This document shows positions 8,196 through 16,444 of a stretch of DNA of 64,000 bases, piece by piece. This DNA comes from Candidatus Chlorobium masyuteum (GTDB taxonomy: Bacteria > Bacteroidota > Chlorobiia > Chlorobiales > Chlorobiaceae), in the NCBI RefSeq assembly GCF_011601315.1, contig NZ_JAAORA010000007.1, positions 19,387-83,386 of the forward strand, in the 5' to 3' direction. Every line of letters begins with the position of its first letter. The first letter of the stretch is position 1. The notes beneath the pieces were generated by a model. That model had not been told where the DNA came from, searched no databases, and saw only the letters and a list, made by a program, of their open reading frames with translations. The position numbers and the translations under genes were made by a program.

Positions 8196-9476
8196 ATGTT
8201 TGCCCTGATTGACTGCAACAACTTTTATGTGTCGTGCGAGCGGCTGTTCAACCCCGGATTGAGGGGTCGTCCGGTTGTGGTGCTCTCCAACAATGATGGC
8301 TGTTTTATCTCCCGGTCGGAAGAGGCCAAGGCTATAGGTCTCGGTATGGGTGAACCGGCATTCAAATGCAGGGAGCTGCTTCAGCAGCACCGTGTAGCCA
8401 TCTACTCGGCCAACTTTCCGCTCTACGGTGATCTTTCCGCACGGGTGATGAGGACGCTTGCCGATTTTGCTCCCGATATTGAGATCTACTCCATCGATGA
8501 GTGTTTTCTTGACCTCAGCGGTTTCGGTCGTTTTGATCTTGAGCGCTATGCCCGTCAAATCCGGCGGACCGTGGAGAAGCATACCGGCATTCCTGTCAGC
8601 ATCGGTATCGGTGCCACCAAAACCCTTGCCAAGGCGGCAAGCCGTATGGCCAAGAAAAACGCATCTCTCGGCGGGGTCTCTCTTTTGAGGACGGATGTCG
8701 GGATCCGCGATGTTCTCTCCGGCATGGAGGTTGAGCATATATGGGGAATCGGTGGCCGTTACGGCGCGCTCCTGCACCGGCACCGGATTCATACCGCGCT
8801 GGATTTTGCCGCAGCTCCTCCGCCCTGGGTCCGACAGAACCTCCATATTACCGGGGCAAGGGTTCAGGAGGAGCTGAATGGCCGCTCATGCCTTCCTCTC
8901 GAACTGGTGCGGCCACCAAAGCAGTCGATCTGTACATCCCGTTCGTTCGGTACGCCCGTGATTGCAAAGGAGGAGCTTCAGCATGCCGTGGTGCATTTTG
9001 CTTCCAAATGCTCGTTCAAGCTCCGCCGGGAAGAATCAAGAGCTTCGCTGGTTACGGTTTTTGCCTGTACCAGCCCGTTTGCTCCAAAGGAGAAGCGGTA
9101 CTGGGGAACCGAGACCCTTTCGCTTCCGGCACCCTCAAACGATACCCTGCTTCTGCTCAAGGCGGCAACGCTTGCGCTTGAGCGTCTCTACCGGAGGGGA
9201 TATGAGTACAGAAAAGCCGGGGTTATTCTGAGCGGGATCGGTTCCGTGTGCGAACCGCAACAGACTACGCTTTCGCTCTTCGACACCGATCCGCTGCCGG
9301 AAAAGCAGGGGAGGGCGCCAGGCCTCATGGAGGCGCTTGATGCTCTGAACTTTCGTTACGGACCGGGAACACTCCGCATTGCTTCCGACTGCGCATCGGG
9401 ATGGAAGCAGCGGCAGGAAAACCTCTCTGCTGCTTACACAACCCGCTGGAGTGATATCATTGAGGTGAAGCCATGA
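8196..9476 (+). CDS. umuC: Y-family translesion DNA polymerase V catalytic subunit
   Basis: A 426-residue error-prone polymerase that copies past DNA lesions. The first metal-binding motif FALIDCNNFYVSCERLF gives Asp6, and the catalytic YSIDECFLDLSG supplies Asp101 and Glu102. IGIGATKTLAKAASRMAKK (~residue 130) is the conserved palm/thumb block, followed by an HhH-like segment near 185 and a little-finger domain with a UmuC-specific C-terminal extension. Length agrees with E. coli UmuC (422). It overlaps the next gene by four bases (ATGA), indicating translational coupling. Confidence 0.94.
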   Translation: MFALIDCNNFYVSCERLFNPGLRGRPVVVLSNNDGCFISRSEEAKAIGLGMGEPAFKCRELLQQHRVAIYSANFPLYGDLSARVMRTLADFAPDIEIYSIDECFLDLSGFGRFDLERYARQIRRTVEKHTGIPVSIGIGATKTLAKAASRMAKKNASLGGVSLLRTDVGIRDVLSGMEVEHIWGIGGRYGALLHRHRIHTALDFAAAPPPWVRQNLHITGARVQEELNGRSCLPLELVRPPKQSICTSRSFGTPVIAKEELQHAVVHFASKCSFKLRREESRASLVTVFACTSPFAPKEKRYWGTETLSLPAPSNDTLLLLKAATLALERLYRRGYEYRKAGVILSGIGSVCEPQQTTLSLFDTDPLPEKQGRAPGLMEALDALNFRYGPGTLRIASDCASGWKQRQENLSAAYTTRWSDIIEVKP

Positions 9477-9787
9477 ATCCCGCAAAGGTATCAAGAGACA
9501 GGCTCAAAGAACTGACCGATCTGCCGAACATTGGTGCATCCCTGGCACGTGATCTCCGGTTGATTGGTATTTTCCGGCCGGAGCAGCTTGCGGGCCGCTC
9601 GGCGTTGGAGATGTATCACGATTTGTGCCGCATAACCGATACCCGTCAGGATCCCTGCGTGCTTGACGTCTTCATGTCGCTCACCAGCTTCATGTCGGGC
9701 AGTGAGCCGCGCACCTGGTGGTCGTTTACCGAAGAGCGGAAGCGGCTGCTCAGCCAGGAGAGAGCAGGAGGGGAGGGAACAAATTAA
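9473..9787 (+). CDS. Small helix-hairpin-helix protein (Cdd1 / pathogenicity-locus family)
   Basis: A 104-residue protein. Residues ~10-45 read LKELTDLPNIGASLARDLRL then IGIFRPEQLAGRSALEMYHD, a helix-hairpin-helix that ends in a second HhH-like turn; the C-terminal half contains DPCVLDVFMSLTSFMSG and WWSFTEERK, typical of the Cdd1 (PF11731) family whose function is unknown. Such proteins are predicted to bind DNA through the HhH. Coupling to umuC by an ATGA overlap suggests it works with the polymerase, perhaps on damaged or junction DNA; this is inference. Confidence 0.75.
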   Translation: MNPAKVSRDRLKELTDLPNIGASLARDLRLIGIFRPEQLAGRSALEMYHDLCRITDTRQDPCVLDVFMSLTSFMSGSEPRTWWSFTEERKRLLSQERAGGEGTN

Positions 9788-9800
9788 TAAAGGTGCCATT

Positions 9801-10775
9801 ATGATTATCAGCGCCAGCCGTCGCACCGACATCCCCGCCTTCTACGGTGAGTGGTTTGTGAACCGCCTGAAGGCCGGTGAGGTTCTGGTGCGCAACCCCA
9901 TGCAGCCGAAACAGGTGAGCAGAATTATGCTGACCCCGGCAACGGTTGATGCCCTTGTCTTCTGGACCAAAAACCCTGCACCCTTTCTTTCGCGTCTGCC
10001 GGAAATTGATGCGATGGGATATGCATACTATTTTCTTTTTACCCTTACGCCCTATGACTCCGTGCTGGAGCCCGGTGTGCCGGAGAAGGGTTCTCTTGTT
10101 GAGGTGTTCCGGCGGCTCTCTCGACTTGTCGGTCCTGAAAAAGTGGTGTGGCGGTATGATCCCGTTCTCATCACCGATCAGTTTACCCCGGCCTGGCATG
10201 CGGATTCTTTTCAAAAGCTCGCAGAACAACTTTCAGGTTATACCGGGCGCTGCATCATCAGTTTTCTTGACGACTACCGCAAGGTGAGGAACCGTATGCG
10301 CAATCTCCGCTACACCCTGCCTGACAGCGCGGAGATGGGTGATCTGGCGGCTCTCTTTGCCGATATCGCCGCAAAACGGGGCATTGCACTCTGTACATGC
10401 AGTCAGGAGGTTGATCTTTCCCGTTACGGCATCATGCACAGTCGCTGTATTGATGGCGGGCTTGTCGAGCGCATCTCCGGTCGAAGGATGACGGTAACCA
10501 AAAAAGACAGCAGCCAGCGCCACGCCTGTGGCTGCATCGAGAGCCGGGATATCGGCAGCTATGATACCTGCCCGCACGGCTGCCTCTACTGCTATGCTGT
10601 TGCCAGCCAGGCAAAGGCAGGCAAAGCTTTTGAAGCATACGAGCCATCATCACCGATGCTCTGCGACAGCCTGCACGGAGACGAAACAATCACAACGCCT
10701 GCACCCCGCAAGCGAGCTGCTTCAGCGCGAACACTATCCGATGCCGGATTGCATCAGGGCGAACTGTTTGGATAG
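9801..10775 (+). CDS. DUF1848 protein with C-terminal radical-SAM-like cysteine cluster
   Basis: A 324-residue protein of the DUF1848 family, recognised from its start MIISASRRTDIPAFYGEWF and from FWTKNPAPFL, VWRYDPVL and CTCSQEVDLSRYG further in. The C-terminal part has CGCIESRDIGSYDTCPHGCL with Cys257-x3-Cys261-x2-Cys264, the spacing of a radical-SAM [4Fe-4S] site but at the end of the chain, not the beginning. The family is uncharacterised. The open frame reaches back to 9663, but ATG 9801, preceded by AAAGGTG, matches the conserved family start. As the last gene of the umuD-umuC cassette it may act in DNA repair. Confidence 0.82.
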   Translation: MIISASRRTDIPAFYGEWFVNRLKAGEVLVRNPMQPKQVSRIMLTPATVDALVFWTKNPAPFLSRLPEIDAMGYAYYFLFTLTPYDSVLEPGVPEKGSLVEVFRRLSRLVGPEKVVWRYDPVLITDQFTPAWHADSFQKLAEQLSGYTGRCIISFLDDYRKVRNRMRNLRYTLPDSAEMGDLAALFADIAAKRGIALCTCSQEVDLSRYGIMHSRCIDGGLVERISGRRMTVTKKDSSQRHACGCIESRDIGSYDTCPHGCLYCYAVASQAKAGKAFEAYEPSSPMLCDSLHGDETITTPAPRKRAASARTLSDAGLHQGELFG

Positions 10776-10782
10776 AATAAAA

Positions 10783-10804
10783 TCACCCGGGAGGTCCCGG
10801 GTGA
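10783..10804. terminator. Bidirectional hairpin between DUF1848 gene and bfr
   Basis: TCACCCGGGA and TCCCGGGTGA form a perfect 10-bp inverted repeat with two bases between. It lies between two convergent genes, so a transcription stop is likely; the T-tract is short, which weakens the call. Confidence 0.6.
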
Positions 10805-10828
10805 AGAGTAATGAGCGTTGATGCCGGT

Positions 10829-11296
10829 TTATCCCAACTGTTCGACAAGGTAATTCTGTATCCCCATCTGGCTGATCTGGTCGATTTGAGCCTCAAGCCA
10901 GTCGATGTGAGCCTCCTCATCGCGGAGGATTGATTCAAGCAGTTCACGGGTGCCGTTATCTCCGAGTTCGACAGCAAGCTTGATTCCGTCATTGTAGGAT
11001 GCGATAGCTCCATCTTCCGAATGCCGGTCGTTTTTGTGCTGGGCGGCCACGTCAGCTCCTATCTTTATCTTTTTGAGGTCGCTGACTACCGGAATACCTT
11101 CGAGAAAGAGGATTCGTGCGATGAGTTTTTCGGCATGTTTCATTTCATCAATCGCACGTTTTTCATCAGCGTTGTGGAGTTTTTCATAACCCCAGTTGCT
11201 GCACATCTCCGAATGCACAATGTACTGGTTGATTGCTGTCAACTCATCAGCGAGCAGGCTGTTGAGCTTTTCGATTATTTTCGGATTTCCTTTCAT
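10829..11296 (-). CDS. bfr: Bacterioferritin
   Basis: A 155-residue four-helix iron-storage protein that assembles into a 24-subunit shell and oxidises Fe2+ at a di-iron centre. All ferroxidase ligands are in place: Glu18, Glu51, His54, Glu94, Glu127 and His130. The haem ligand Met52 is present in IDEMKHAEKL. The predicted start has AAGGAGAG a few bases upstream (as the complement of ctctcctt at ~11311). It is monocistronic and convergent with the DUF1848 gene. A ferritin-like membrane protein is encoded at 45.1 kb. Confidence 0.95.
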   Translation of the reverse strand: MKGNPKIIEKLNSLLADELTAINQYIVHSEMCSNWGYEKLHNADEKRAIDEMKHAEKLIARILFLEGIPVVSDLKKIKIGADVAAQHKNDRHSEDGAIASYNDGIKLAVELGDNGTRELLESILRDEEAHIDWLEAQIDQISQMGIQNYLVEQLG

Positions 11297-11396
11297 CGGT
11301 CTCTCCTTGATTCGTGTTGATAATGGAATCTTTCATATAGGCACTTCGTATAATAAAGCTGATAATCCGCAATCCAGCAATATCTTTTCCGCCAAA

Positions 11397-11723
11397 TCAT
11401 GAAAGCTGTGAAATATTGTGATTCCGTGTATAGAAAATAACACCGATGCGTTTGATGTGTTCAATAATACCCGGATCGTCGATATCGGAAAAAATGGAGA
11501 GGTCAATGGTATAGGGCAGATGCAGGTTGTCAATCTCTTCACTGATCTCAAACAGTGTTTTGGTGGTTAATGCCGTGCCGCAAAGTGTCAGGTCAATATC
11601 CGAGCCGTTTTTATGCGTTCCTTTTGCACGGGAACCATAGAGGATAGCCTGTTCCACCTGAGGGTAAAGAGCAATGACCTTGTGTATTTTCCGGATTGTT
11701 TCATCCTGCAGACCGTACATCAT
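11397..11723 (-). CDS. MNT-type nucleotidyltransferase antitoxin
   Basis: A 108-residue minimal nucleotidyltransferase. The signature GS-x10-D-x-D is exact: Gly30-Ser31 in LYGSRAKG, then Asp42 and Asp44 in GSDIDL, with a third acidic residue Asp74 in YTIDLSIF. Such proteins pair with HEPN RNases and, in characterised pairs, AMPylate the toxin to silence it. It overlaps the upstream HEPN-like gene by four bases, the usual operon layout of these modules. It lies just left of the diversity-generating retroelement. Confidence 0.85.
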   Translation of the reverse strand: MMYGLQDETIRKIHKVIALYPQVEQAILYGSRAKGTHKNGSDIDLTLCGTALTTKTLFEISEEIDNLHLPYTIDLSIFSDIDDPGIIEHIKRIGVIFYTRNHNISQLS

Positions 11724-12142
11724 GGTGTCGTTTCTGTTTTCAGCTTTTCCAGTTTTACCAGAAGTGATTCAAATGCAGCGAAGTAGTCGTTGAGAATAGC
11801 GGACGATATGTTGGCCGCTGTGGTTTCGTCATAGGTGTGGGTCGTCAGGTTTCGACTCAGAATCATCTCCATCCAGGTCTCTCCTTTTTCAATCAAACCA
11901 GCCTTGAAGGCGGCACGTGTAGTGTCTTTGGAACCATATAAATCAGCAACACCCCGATTTTCAAGAAAATCCTTCAATGTTTTCCACGCCAGTTCATGGG
12001 TGTACTCAAATGACTGGATCAAACCCTGCTCTTCAAGTGTTGAAAGTTTGCGTTGTTGAGCCAGTTCAACTGCCGCTTTCAATTGTGAAAAAGCTTTAAG
12101 GAAGTTGTTGAAACGCTGAACCCATCGGATATCTGTCATCAT
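11720..12142 (-). CDS. HEPN-like nucleotidyltransferase-substrate-binding protein (HI0074 family), likely toxin
   Basis: About 140 residues, all-helical. The sequence MTDIRWVQRFNNFLKAFSQL and later EYTHELAWKTLKDFLENRG match the HI0074 family, partner of HI0073-like MNT proteins. SRNLTTHTYDE contains an R-x4-H motif, the catalytic signature of HEPN RNases. The open frame extends to 12181, but ATG 12142 (or 12139) has GGAG about seven bases upstream and matches the family start. With the downstream MNT gene it forms a toxin-antitoxin or abortive-infection module. Confidence 0.82.
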   Translation of the reverse strand: MMTDIRWVQRFNNFLKAFSQLKAAVELAQQRKLSTLEEQGLIQSFEYTHELAWKTLKDFLENRGVADLYGSKDTTRAAFKAGLIEKGETWMEMILSRNLTTHTYDETTAANISSAILNDYFAAFESLLVKLEKLKTETTP

Positions 12143-12372
12143 AACGAAGCTCCAGAAAAAGAATATGATCACATATTTCAAAAGTATCAGGTACCGGACG
12201 CCAGTAATTTACAAAACATTTAAAATCACCGCACACTAATCCATAAATCCCCCGAAGCGGGTTCGGATTTCTCTTTTGCCATCGTCGCATACTCCGGATA
12301 CTTTCCCGTTTCGTAGAGAGTACACTATATTGTCTTTCTTACTCATTCGTTAACCCTGGTTAATCCATTCAC

Positions 12373-15300
12373 ATGGCTGTTACACCCTTGCGGACATTGC
12401 AACCTGTATACGCTGCTTCGGATAGCGGAATAAAAAAGGTAAAAATTCTTGTTGCTTCGCCGGGTGATGTCGATAAGGAGCGAAAGATTGTTGAGGAGGT
12501 CATACAGGACTGGAATATCCGTAATGGTGATGAGCGGAATATGGTTCTCGAAGCAGTGCTTTGGGAAAAACATGCAGCTCCGGAAAACCGGGGCAATGAC
12601 GAGGGGCCACAACCTCAAATTACCCGCCAGATAGTTGATGACTGTGATTGTGCGATAGGGATTTTTTGGAATCGTATAGGAACACCTACGAAAATTGCTC
12701 CCGGTGGAGCAGTTGAAGAGGTGCAGCGGATGCTGACCGTGCTGAAGCGTCCGGTTATGCTCTATTTTTCCGATATGCCCATTAACCCAAGCAAGATCGA
12801 TTCTGAGCAGAAAGCAAAGCTTGATGAGTTCAAGGTGGCGATGAAGATTGATGGTCTGGTATGGGAATACAACAGCAGAGCAAAGTTCCGTACCCATTTA
12901 TCCCGTCATCTTGACTTGAAAATACGGGAATGGTTCTTCACTTCCGGAGTTAAAACGACAAAGAAATCCATTCCAACTGATGAGGTGTTACGCCGTTATC
13001 AGGCAATACTGAAAGAGGAGCAGGGATATATCCGCATGCTTGGGATGCCGGGAGTAGAGAGCGTCAAGGTTAACCTGAATGATGACACCTTTGTGCCGCT
13101 TCGCCTTTCCGGCAAGTATGATTCAGAGAAGGTGTTTTCTGAAAAGAGAGCCTCTCAGGAGAGCGAGCATATTTTTTCTCCCGACGAAATCATGAAGCGG
13201 GCATTTCATGATCGCAGGGGTCTGAGAATGCTCCTTGTCATCGGTGATCCCGGAGCCGGTAAGACGACACTGCTCAAGTACTATGCCCTGTGTGCAATGG
13301 AGGATTATACCCGGCTTGGCTTTGCCTCTCCGGTCAGTGTGTTTTACCTGCCGCTGCGCGAGCTTTTGCGTGATGAAAAGGGCGATTTTTCTGATTCACT
13401 GCCAGTAAACCTTGCAAGCTGGTCAGCCAAGCATCATCAAACCATTCCGGAGGGGATTTTCGGAGAATGGCTGAACAGTGATGCTCTCGTCTTGCTTGAC
13501 GGCCTTGATGAAATCAGTGATACGGAAGAGCGCAAAGCGGTGTGCGACTGGATAGACCATGCTTGGAGCGGATTCCGCAAGGCCCGCTTTGTGGTTACGT
13601 CACGGGCGACAGGCTATAACAAGGAGGAGGGCATCGAGCTTGCCGCCGACTACGAGCGGGCTGATGTACAGGACTTTACTTCGGAGCAGCAGGAGCGGTT
13701 TCTCTCAAACTGGTTCACGGCTGCTTTCCTGAAAGAACCCTGTGAAAAGGGATTTGACGAAGCTGGCTGGCAAATAAAGCAGAGAGCGGAAGCCCATGAG
13801 AGAACCATAGCTATTATGGCGCACCTCAAGATCCCGAAAAACAGGGGATTGCGTCAACTTGCGGCCATACCGATGATTTTGCAGATTATGGCTATACTTT
13901 GGAAGGATCGTGACTATATGCCTGAAAGTCGGGTAAAGCTCTACGAAGCAGCGCTTGATTATTTGCTTGAATTTCGCGACAAGCGCCGAAAGATAGTTCC
14001 GCTTCTTTCAGCCTCGCGTGCCCGCCAGGTGCTCGGGCCGGTTTCGCTCTGGATGCAGGAGCGGCTTGAAAAAGATGAAGCACCAAAAGCAGAGATGCAC
14101 ATCGAAATGCAGGAGAGGCTTGATACGCTTGACAATCCGCCAACAGCGGAGGTGTTTTGCGACTATCTGGTTAAACGCGCGGGCTTGCTGGTTGAGAGTG
14201 CGGGCAAAGAGTACCTCTTCCGGCACAAATCATTCCGTGAATATCTTGCAGGCGTTCAACTCAAGGAGGATCGTTCTGACGATATGCTCAATACTCTCGT
14301 GACCCACTTCGGAGAGGACTGGTGGGAAGAGCCGCTCCGCTTTTTCATTGCTTCGGTTGACGCCAATGTTTTCGATGCCTTTATGCAAAAGTTCTTTGAT
14401 GCACCGCAGAGCGAAGCACTGACACAAAAGCAGCAGATACTTTTGATGACGCTCATCGAAGAGGCAAAGGGGAAAAAGATTGACGCTCTAAGCAAAAAAC
14501 TGCTTGATCCTGCTACTACAGTCGAGCGTCAGCGGGTGATTCTTGACTGCCTCAAGACTGTTGGCAAGAGTTCGGCGTTGAAAGCAATTGGGCAGTTTAA
14601 AACAGAGGGTTTGGCCAAAAACAGTGATGTTGCTGACCGGACAACAGATGTTATGTTCACTTTGCTATTCGGTTTAGATGCAAAGTATTTAATAAAGCAA
14701 AACCTCTCATCGGTTACGACTGTGCCTACGATTATCACGCCGGAAAATCTCCCGGAATCATTTCGCAATCCGAATGAGCACAATGCAGAGTATATCCTGA
14801 TAAGAAAAGGGAGCTATCTTGACTCGGAGACAAAAGAGAAAAGGAATGTGAAAACTGATCTCTATTTCGCCAAATATCCTGTTACCAACAGGCTTTACCG
14901 ATCATTTATTTCAGGCTTTGGTGAATCAAAAGCGTTCAGGGAACGTCTGGATGAAATTGCAGGAAAGAGCGAGTGGGATGCAGGATTTCAAAAATATCTC
15001 AGCTCAGGGAAAAAGGATCTTGCTAAGTTGTTTCGTTCCGGTTATGATGAAGACCGCAAATTCGGCGGAGATGATCAGCCTGTTGTTGGTGTGAACTGGT
15101 ATGCCGCAAAAGCATACTGCCTGTGGCTTTCGCTGCTTGAGGGCACAGCAGACGCTTACCGCTTGCCGAATGAAGTTGAGTGGCAGTGGGCCGCAGGAGG
15201 CAGGCAGGGAAAGAGAGAGCGGGTAGTTCGAGACTATCCCTGGCCTGAGGCGAAAGGCGAACCAAACCCGAAACTGGCCAATTATGGTCAAAATGTTGGT

Positions 15301-15552
15301 GCAACCACTCCCGTCGGGAGCTACCCTGAAGGGGCGACACCAGAGGGACTGTACGATATGGTCGGAAATGTGTGGGAGTGGACGGATAGTATACACGAAA
15401 AATACGCTCCTGCCCGTTCTTTGCGCGGGGGTTCGTGGGGCGCTGAACCTGAGGATCTGCGCTGTTCGGTCCGGGGCGACTTCGATCCCGGCGACTGGGG
15501 CGTCGATATCGGTTTTCGAGTAGTTCGTTCCAGTCCTCTTTACTCTTCCTGA
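12373..15552 (+). CDS. DGR target 1: DUF4062-NACHT-FGE/C-type lectin protein
   Basis: A 1059-residue STAND-type NTPase. Residues ~20-180 are a DUF4062 domain (KILVASPGDVDKER, DCDCAIGIFWNRIGTPT). The NACHT NTPase spans ~270-650 with Walker A GDPGAGKTT (Lys297) and Walker B LLDGLDEISD (Asp376), followed by helical repeats. From ~805 the formylglycine-generating-enzyme-like domain appears ([59 protein letters not shown]), a C-type lectin fold used as diversified receptor in many DGRs. Residues 1015-1053 are the variable repeat. No signal peptide is seen, so it is probably cytosolic. The DUF4062 part may be the effector, the NACHT a ligand-triggered switch; this role is inference. The start has no clear Shine-Dalgarno sequence. 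Confidence 0.9.
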   Translation: MAVTPLRTLQPVYAASDSGIKKVKILVASPGDVDKERKIVEEVIQDWNIRNGDERNMVLEAVLWEKHAAPENRGNDEGPQPQITRQIVDDCDCAIGIFWNRIGTPTKIAPGGAVEEVQRMLTVLKRPVMLYFSDMPINPSKIDSEQKAKLDEFKVAMKIDGLVWEYNSRAKFRTHLSRHLDLKIREWFFTSGVKTTKKSIPTDEVLRRYQAILKEEQGYIRMLGMPGVESVKVNLNDDTFVPLRLSGKYDSEKVFSEKRASQESEHIFSPDEIMKRAFHDRRGLRMLLVIGDPGAGKTTLLKYYALCAMEDYTRLGFASPVSVFYLPLRELLRDEKGDFSDSLPVNLASWSAKHHQTIPEGIFGEWLNSDALVLLDGLDEISDTEERKAVCDWIDHAWSGFRKARFVVTSRATGYNKEEGIELAADYERADVQDFTSEQQERFLSNWFTAAFLKEPCEKGFDEAGWQIKQRAEAHERTIAIMAHLKIPKNRGLRQLAAIPMILQIMAILWKDRDYMPESRVKLYEAALDYLLEFRDKRRKIVPLLSASRARQVLGPVSLWMQERLEKDEAPKAEMHIEMQERLDTLDNPPTAEVFCDYLVKRAGLLVESAGKEYLFRHKSFREYLAGVQLKEDRSDDMLNTLVTHFGEDWWEEPLRFFIASVDANVFDAFMQKFFDAPQSEALTQKQQILLMTLIEEAKGKKIDALSKKLLDPATTVERQRVILDCLKTVGKSSALKAIGQFKTEGLAKNSDVADRTTDVMFTLLFGLDAKYLIKQNLSSVTTVPTIITPENLPESFRNPNEHNAEYILIRKGSYLDSETKEKRNVKTDLYFAKYPVTNRLYRSFISGFGESKAFRERLDEIAGKSEWDAGFQKYLSSGKKDLAKLFRSGYDEDRKFGGDDQPVVGVNWYAAKAYCLWLSLLEGTADAYRLPNEVEWQWAAGGRQGKRERVVRDYPWPEAKGEPNPKLANYGQNVGATTPVGSYPEGATPEGLYDMVGNVWEWTDSIHEKYAPARSLRGGSWGAEPEDLRCSVRGDFDPGDWGVDIGFRVVRSSPLYSS
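15414..15532 (+). repeat. DGR variable repeat VR1 (in target 1)
   Basis: 119 bp that align without gaps to the template repeat at 16122-16240. There are 21 differences, every one at a template A (16 to G, 4 to T, 1 to C). The 24 bases at the 5' end and the last 28 bases, ATCGGTTTTCGAGTAGTTCG plus TTCC A, are identical to the template and would serve as the recognition end for mutagenic retrohoming. The match may extend a further five bases, with two more A differences. Confidence 0.97.
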
Positions 15553-15644
15553 ATTTCTGATCCTCTGTTCTCTGGAAATCTGGAAAGAAATGTGATGAGT
15601 GATGGGTTATGGGCGATGAGTGGGTGAGGAAGAGTATGAATTTC

Positions 15645-15690
15645 GAGCAGCGTCATCCCGAACGGAAGAGAGGGATCATGGTTGCGAGGA
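15645..15690 (+). repeat. Fragment of a dispersed palindromic repeat upstream of avd
   Basis: CGTCATCCCGAACGGAAGAG then AGGGATCATGG resembles the half-element of the palindromic repeat at 46060-46138 (TGTCATCCCGA...GAGGGATCTC). Translated it gives the familiar RHPERKRG string, a warning that the avd reading frame upstream of 15720 is not protein-coding. Confidence 0.45.
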
Positions 15691-15719
15691 GAAAAAGTAA
15701 CGGATTGAGGAATATTTTT

Positions 15720-16076
15720 ATGGCCGGTCATGACATGCTGATTGCGAAAAAGGCCTATGATTTTTCAAAATGGCTACTGCTGCACACTGGAAAATTCCCT
15801 AAAAGCTATCGCTTCAGCATTGCTCTCCGTCTGGAAAATGGTGTGCTGGAGTTTACCGAGCTTGTTGCGATAGCCAATATGCGGGAGAAGAAATCAGATC
15901 TCTTGCATCAGGCTGATGAGGTGTTGACACGGTTACGCATACTGTTTCGCCTGAGTTATGAACTGAAATTTATTAGCATAACCTCCTATGAATTTGGAAG
16001 TTGCCAGATTACCGAATTGGGAAAGATGCTTGGCGGCTGGTTGAAAAAAATTGAACAAGTCGCTGAAAATTCATAA
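15720..16076 (+). CDS. avd: DGR accessory variability determinant (Avd, four-helix bundle)
   Basis: A 118-residue basic helical protein, length typical of Avd (about 115-130). Family features include the N-terminal helix IAKKAYDFSKWLL, the short KFPKSYRFSIALRLE segment joining helices 1 and 2, a middle helix MREKKSDLLHQADEVLTRLR and a final helix ending LGKMLGGWLKKIEQ. Avd forms a pentamer that binds the reverse transcriptase and the template RNA and is needed for mutagenic retrohoming. An open frame starts at 15609, but its first 37 codons cross repeat DNA; ATG 15720 is preceded by GAGG and fits the family start. The TR begins 46 bases after its stop. Confidence 0.88.
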   Translation: MAGHDMLIAKKAYDFSKWLLLHTGKFPKSYRFSIALRLENGVLEFTELVAIANMREKKSDLLHQADEVLTRLRILFRLSYELKFISITSYEFGSCQITELGKMLGGWLKKIEQVAENS

Positions 16077-16121
16077 CTATCGTTGTTCAGAATAGAGGAA
16101 AAGAGTCGCTAAATGAGCTGC

Positions 16122-16240
16122 CCGTTCTTTGCGCGGGGGTTCGTGGAACAATAAACCTGAAAATCTGCGCTGTTCGGTCCGGAACAACAACAATCCCGAC
16201 AACAGGAACAACAATATCGGTTTTCGAGTAGTTCGTTCCA
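16122..16240 (+). repeat. DGR template repeat (TR)
   Basis: 119 bp noncoding copy of the variable repeats, located between avd and the reverse transcriptase as in typical DGRs. Read in the VR frame it contains 11 AAC/AAT codons (16146-16216), the hallmark of a DGR template: adenine mutagenesis of AAY codons can reach 15 amino acids and no stop. The 24 bases before the first A and the conserved 3' part from ATCGGTTTTCG are invariant in all three copies. Of the 29 adenines in the core, 24 are changed in at least one VR. The homology can be extended to 16245 if two further A differences are counted. Confidence 0.97.
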
Positions 16241-16280
16241 ATCATGCCTTTTTCAATGCGCGTAAACGCCCATTATGATG

Positions 16281-16302
16281 CCGTTATTTCAAGGAATAAC
16301 GG
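16281..16302 (+). other. Hairpin in the TR-to-RT spacer RNA
   Basis: CCGTTATT (16281-16288) and AATAACGG (16295-16302) form a perfect 8-bp stem with a TCAAGG loop, about 40 bases after the TR. In the Bordetella phage DGR, structured RNA on the downstream side of TR is required to prime cDNA synthesis. Whether this stem has that role is inference. Confidence 0.55.
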
Positions 16303-16444
16303 ACAGTTTTTTGGGCATGACATCCGGCTTTTTCTCCTGAGGCTTGTTTCCGGTTACCTGCCGGGGCATGCACAAACAGAACAGATAAGGCAGGCTGCTT
16401 GAGTAAGTAATTGAAAAAGCTGTCTGCTTTTTTTCTTATACAGC

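Noticed and set aside
9663..9800. Upstream extension of the DUF1848 gene
   Set aside because: It overlaps the helix-hairpin-helix gene in another frame, and the family starts MIISASRRTDIPAFY at 9801.
15609..15719. N-terminal extension of Avd
   Set aside because: It translates a dispersed repeat (RHPERKRG) and homology begins at the ATG at 15720.
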